Shown: in pieces, positions 60,904-64,000 of the stretch
Layout: each line of letters opens with the position of its first letter
Numbering within the stretch: position 1 is the stretch's first letter
Assembly: GCA_014695295.1 (NCBI GenBank)
Contig: JACJNY010000036.1
Coordinates: forward strand, 33,444-97,443
Reading direction: 5' to 3'
From: Microcoleus sp. FACHB-61
GTDB lineage: Bacteria > Cyanobacteriota > Cyanobacteriia > Cyanobacteriales > Microcoleaceae
DNA: 64,000 nt
Program-made: the position numbers and the translations under genes
Notes under the pieces: model-generated
Seen by the model: the letters and a program-made list of their open reading frames with translations, nothing else
The model's database searches: none
What the model was told of the DNA's origin: nothing

Positions 60904-61458
60904 ATGGCCGACAGCAGCAGAAAAAAAGCACTTTTCATTTTGAGCCAGTTAAATAACGATGATATCGACTGGATCGTCCAAAAAGGCAAAAAGGAAGTTC
61001 TAGAGCCGGGCGCGGTTTTGATCCATGAAGGGAGACAGATAGATGCGCTCTACATTGTTTTGGACGGGAGTTTGAGTGTGTTGATCGAGGCTGAGGGGAC
61101 TAAAGAACTAGCTAAAATAGTCAGCGGAGAACTGGTTGGAGAAGTTTCTTTTATTGATACTCGCCCTCCTTTGGCAACTGTTAAGGCCATAGAAGAAACT
61201 CACTTGCTGGCAATTCCCAGGCGGCAGTTAGTAATCAAACTTGAACAGGATATGGGCTTTGCTTCCCGGTTTTATTATGGAATTTCACTGTGTCTGGCAG
61301 ATAGGATGCGCGGTACGATCAGGCATATAGAATACGGCCGCAATATAGAATTAGATAAACCCGAATTTGAACGGGAGGATGTTAATCCTAACGTCATGGA
61401 AAATTTGGCGCTAGCTCAGGCTAAGTTTAATTGGCTGAGGGAAAATGTTAGGGCTTGA
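60904..61458 (+). CDS. Cyclic nucleotide-binding domain protein
   Basis: The 184-residue protein has one CAP-type beta-barrel (about 10-135): VLEPGAVLIHEGRQIDALYI, LDGSLSVLI and the phosphate-binding cassette SGELVGEVSFIDTRPPLATV, whose Glu and Arg-containing region lies where cAMP or cGMP is gripped. No DNA-binding winged helix follows, only a helical tail, so it is not a CRP-type activator. Ligand and partner are unknown. Single gene with a GGGAG before the ATG. Confidence 0.87.
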   Translation: MADSSRKKALFILSQLNNDDIDWIVQKGKKEVLEPGAVLIHEGRQIDALYIVLDGSLSVLIEAEGTKELAKIVSGELVGEVSFIDTRPPLATVKAIEETHLLAIPRRQLVIKLEQDMGFASRFYYGISLCLADRMRGTIRHIEYGRNIELDKPEFEREDVNPNVMENLALAQAKFNWLRENVRA

Positions 61459-61676
61459 GTAATTTTAAGGCGTTTTTGAGTTGGTTGTGAAAACTGGCCA
61501 ATTAATACGGTAATTTATCGATGTAAAATCTCCAGTCTAAAAACAGAAGTCGAAAGCAAAATAGGGGCTGGTTTTACCGGAAATATCGATCAATAACTGC
61601 CGGAACTATAAAAACCCGCCCCTTTGCTTTACAGTTGCAACCTCGCGCGCTGAAATGCAACTACCAACCACACAAT

Positions 61677-62123
61677 CTAGATAATTCCCGGCCCTTTGCC
61701 GCGGGTGTCTGCATCCATTGTCAGTTTTCCTTCCTCGCCTTTTTTATCTTTGACTTCTGCGAGAATTCGAGCGCGTTCTGCGGCTTCAGCTTCTTCTTTT
61801 GCTCTCAAATCGCCCGGTTCGTTGATGTACATTTCGGGCTCGATCGCGTAATTGTTAACCAGACCTTCTTTGTCTACTGTATAACCATCTGTAGTGTGAA
61901 TGCTTTCGTCATCAGTTTGGTCATCAGTCTTTGCAGCTTTCTGCTTTCCTTCGGTGGTTGTGTGCATGAAGTTAGCGCCTTCGCGATCTTGCCGCGCTGC
62001 TGTCTCCGCAGGAGTAATGCCCCTATCGTAGTGGGGGGCTTCCATATTAGCTTCGATTTCTTCGTCGGCGGGTGTGGATTTGCTAATTTCTCTCTCGGGC
62101 GGTATTGGTTGGCGATTAGTCAT
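61677..62123 (-). CDS. Small acidic, probably disordered protein
   Basis: The 148-residue protein is hydrophilic throughout, rich in Glu, Asp, Ala, Lys and Thr, and lacks hydrophobic core segments (TPADEEIEANMEAPHYDRG, AKEEAEAAERARILAEVKDK). It looks intrinsically disordered with one helical stretch near the end, as in stress- or desiccation-related proteins, but no family is recognised. A plus-strand frame over the same bases (61635-62180) is hydrophobic and Cys/Phe-rich, a typical reverse-complement artefact, so this strand is preferred. Confidence 0.6.
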   Translation of the reverse strand: MTNRQPIPPEREISKSTPADEEIEANMEAPHYDRGITPAETAARQDREGANFMHTTTEGKQKAAKTDDQTDDESIHTTDGYTVDKEGLVNNYAIEPEMYINEPGDLRAKEEAEAAERARILAEVKDKKGEEGKLTMDADTRGKGPGII

Positions 62124-62570
62124 GATTTTTTTCCTGAGTTATCTTTTCAAAAAGATCTTTGGCTTATGTTTACATATTAAGCCCAAGCTAGCTCATTCAC
62201 AAACTATCTTTGGTTATAGCTTTCGAGAACTTGCTGTTATAGCAGATGTTGAAGGAAAAAGGAAGAAGGAATAAGGTTTTAGTTATATAGGACAGAAGGA
62301 AGAAGCAATCTTCCGCAAGGGTTTCAGCAATTAAGAACCTCCTCACCGTCAGGGCGGTTGCTATATGAAAAATACATTTATTGAGTCTTCCTCAAGACTG
62401 ATAAAATTATCTCTTCATGGAAGCTTTCACAGTCGGTAAGTATTTGGCATCTATCTAAAGGTATATAAGTGGGAAGGGGAAATTGAGGATTGGTAATTGG
62501 GAGAATGACTAATGACTAATCATTAATGACTAAGGGCTAATCACTAATGACTAATCACTAATGACTTCTT
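62124..62570. other. Gap with ACTAATG heptamer repeats, no gene seen
   Basis: CTAATGA and CTAATCA units run at about 62503-62562 immediately after the stop of the next gene. The remainder is AT-rich with one GGAAGAAGGAA stretch. Confidence 0.6.
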
Positions 62571-63341
62571 TTATGCTTCTTTATAGAAGCGGATGATTTC
62601 GCGGACGTGGTTGAGAAATTGTCCGTCATCGGTAAGTTGGGCGATCGCACTTTCTGCATCTCTTCTGAGTTTAGTGTGTTCTGCCTGATTTGTCGCTTGC
62701 AAAGATTGTAGAGATGCAGATAAATTAGTTAATTCTATTTTGGTAGCCTGTTGCTTCCGATTTTGGACAGCCACCCACGAATTCGGATTGTCTGAACTTA
62801 ATTGATTGGCCAAATCTGTAACTGTAGATTCTAACTTTGCAAAGCGGCTGCGGAGTTCGACAATATCTTCGCGGGGGTGCAAAAATTGGCGGCGGATAGT
62901 TGTCAGCCGTTGGGCTAAATACTGATAACCTCGGATAGCTGGACGCAGTACAGTTAACAGCAGTGCAGCAGCGGAACTGAGATAGCCAACAGCACTAATT
63001 CCGGCGGCGGCTAGGGCGTAAAGTGCGATCGCGCTAAACAGGTGAAGTGCGATCGCCGCAAATAGCGATCGGCTAACTAATACAGTAACGTATTTGACTT
63101 GTTCCTGATCGACAGCAATGTTTTTTTTAGTAGATTCTGCCGCTTGCGCTAAAACTTCTTTAGCTTCAAAATGGATATTCCAGGGAACTGTAACTATCAG
63201 CAACAGCCATTCAAAAATAGCAATGGCAATTACCCAATCAATAAAACTGCCTGCGGAGATGTGCAGCCATTGCAGAATGGCAAAAACTAGCAGCAAAAAT
63301 ATGCCTGTGGCGGCACCGAAACCTGCGAAAGTGTAATACAT
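62571..63341 (-). CDS. Membrane protein with C-terminal coiled coil, unknown family
   Basis: The 256-residue protein has four hydrophobic helices at about 4-24, 31-55, 86-112 and 114-135, then a cytosolic part of about 120 residues (140-256) rich in Leu, Gln and Thr (LRSRFAKLESTVTDLANQLS, LTNLSASLQSLQATNQAEHT) likely to form a coiled coil. No enzyme motif is visible. The layout resembles membrane scaffold or sensor proteins. A pair of direct repeats lies directly upstream of its start. Confidence 0.7.
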   Translation of the reverse strand: MYYTFAGFGAATGIFLLLVFAILQWLHISAGSFIDWVIAIAIFEWLLLIVTVPWNIHFEAKEVLAQAAESTKKNIAVDQEQVKYVTVLVSRSLFAAIALHLFSAIALYALAAAGISAVGYLSSAAALLLTVLRPAIRGYQYLAQRLTTIRRQFLHPREDIVELRSRFAKLESTVTDLANQLSSDNPNSWVAVQNRKQQATKIELTNLSASLQSLQATNQAEHTKLRRDAESAIAQLTDDGQFLNHVREIIRFYKEA

Positions 63342-63355
63342 AGCGATCGCCTTGG

Positions 63356-63632
63356 TGAAATGTTGTTTTGATTGTGGGTAGCTTGTTTAGGTATGGAGGA
63401 ATAAGCTGTGACAGTTAAGTAATCGTCCTATTAAACCAGTTTATTAGTTATGAGTAATAGTGCCGATCAAGGGTAGATATAAACCTGTTTTTTTTCCACA
63501 AATACTTGCTATACCTGAATCGTGGAATGTTGTTTTGATTGTGGGTAGGTTGTTTAGGGGTTGAGAACTAAGCTGTGACAGTTAAGTAATTGTCCTATTA
63601 AACCCAGTTTATTAGTGATTAGTAATACTCCC
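63356..63632 (+). repeat. Two direct copies of about 105 bp, 167 bp apart
   Basis: TGTTGTTTTGATTGTGGGTA, then AAGCTGTGACAGTTAAGTAA, then GTCCTATTAAACC..AGTTTATTAG occurs at 63361-63465 and 63528-63632 with few differences. They lie upstream of the membrane-protein gene and could duplicate its promoter region. Confidence 0.85.
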
Positions 63633-63639
63633 GGACACT

Positions 63640-64000
63640 AGGGTTTCCATTTCCAGACCCCTGGTTTGTTTCAGGAAAATACACCTGCTTTAACCCATCA
63701 ATAAGTTTTAAATGAAACCGTTTGTTCTTTGGGAGGGCGTAAGTCCTCAATAATTACTCATTGGGGATTAAGTAAAACGACACGAAAAAACTTTACAATG
63801 TAACAAAATGTAAACGAAGCACACCCTCTGCGATTGCTTCATTTCACTCGCTTTTGACTACTTATGTTTTTCGCAGTTCATCTAGTTTTGGAGTTTAGAC
63901 TAAGCAGGTCAAAAAATACGCTCGCTGTGAGACTAGCGAACAGTTCTCAAGAACGGCAATGGTCGCTGGCGATCAGCTATCAGACTCAACCATAAGATAA
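63640..64000. other. Right-end gap, possibly the leader of a gene beyond the window
   Basis: TTTACAATGTAACAAAATGTAAAC near 63791 resembles cyanobacterial upstream regions. A short plus-strand frame from an ATG at 63864 ends in TAA near 63993 (about 43 codons) without family features. Nothing else is supported. Confidence 0.35.

Noticed and set aside
61635..62180. Plus-strand frame of 181 codons, Phe/Cys-rich
   Set aside because: It is the reverse complement of the acidic hydrophilic gene on the minus strand and has no start support.

Overview
The window reads as chromosomal DNA of a filamentous cyanobacterium, most likely of the Oscillatoria/Microcoleus type. The HIP1 octamer (GCGATCGC) recurs throughout. 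The gene set includes long ndhF and ndhD subunits, an RbcR-type LysR regulator, a NdbB-type dehydrogenase, a Z-ISO/NnrU protein, LabA, a Tic22-like protein, a Ycf52-type acetyltransferase, DUF1517 and HstK-type giant kinases. Intergenic DNA carries the heptamer repeats (TGGTAAT, AGCAATT, TCTCTAA) typical of these bacteria. The species assignment is inference.

Region 1 (about 1-11.6 kb) is accessory. It holds a truncated membrane-anchored protein, a substrate-binding lipoprotein overlapping a sensor kinase, a MAPEG/DUF6220 membrane pair divergent from a GAF-LuxR regulator, a kinase whose sensor half is a whole amino-acid-type transporter, a methyltransferase and an Mrr-like nuclease. Five copies of one 60-170 bp element, all in the same orientation, lie in the gaps between these gene blocks, and I found none further right. 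Two of the copies adjoin duplicated terminator sequence that resembles the 3' end of ndhD.

Region 2 (11.6-25.5 kb) is mostly core: ndhD and ndhF (NDH-1), a WCGLC thioredoxin, Z-ISO/NnrU, rbcR, a zinc-ribbon Ser/Thr kinase, an ABC-2 permease, a HAD hydrolase, an S9 peptidase and NdbB.

Region 3 (25.5-38.6 kb) is a signalling block: a five-PAS histidine kinase, a DCC-family protein, a small conserved-looking protein, an 1818-residue Ser/Thr-AAA-GAF-histidine kinase and a PAS/GAF protein. Four kinases in the window share one C-terminal histidine kinase module joined to four different front ends, and no response regulator lies beside any of them.

Region 4 (39-64 kb) is housekeeping with some decay: an RTX protein, ffh, a frameshifted Uma2 gene, lptC, labA, metG, hrcA, a decayed TnpB, an ACT-domain protein, two GNATs, tRNA-Pro, Tic22, a prmC-tsaC-kinase operon, hemB, DUF1517 and a cNMP-binding protein. 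A MITE family of 120-125 bp with about 20 bp inverted ends and 8 bp flanking duplications runs through the window in four clear copies and one old one.

I saw no CRISPR array, rRNA or prophage. The least expected features are the transporter-kinase fusion and the repeat-separated gene blocks at the left.
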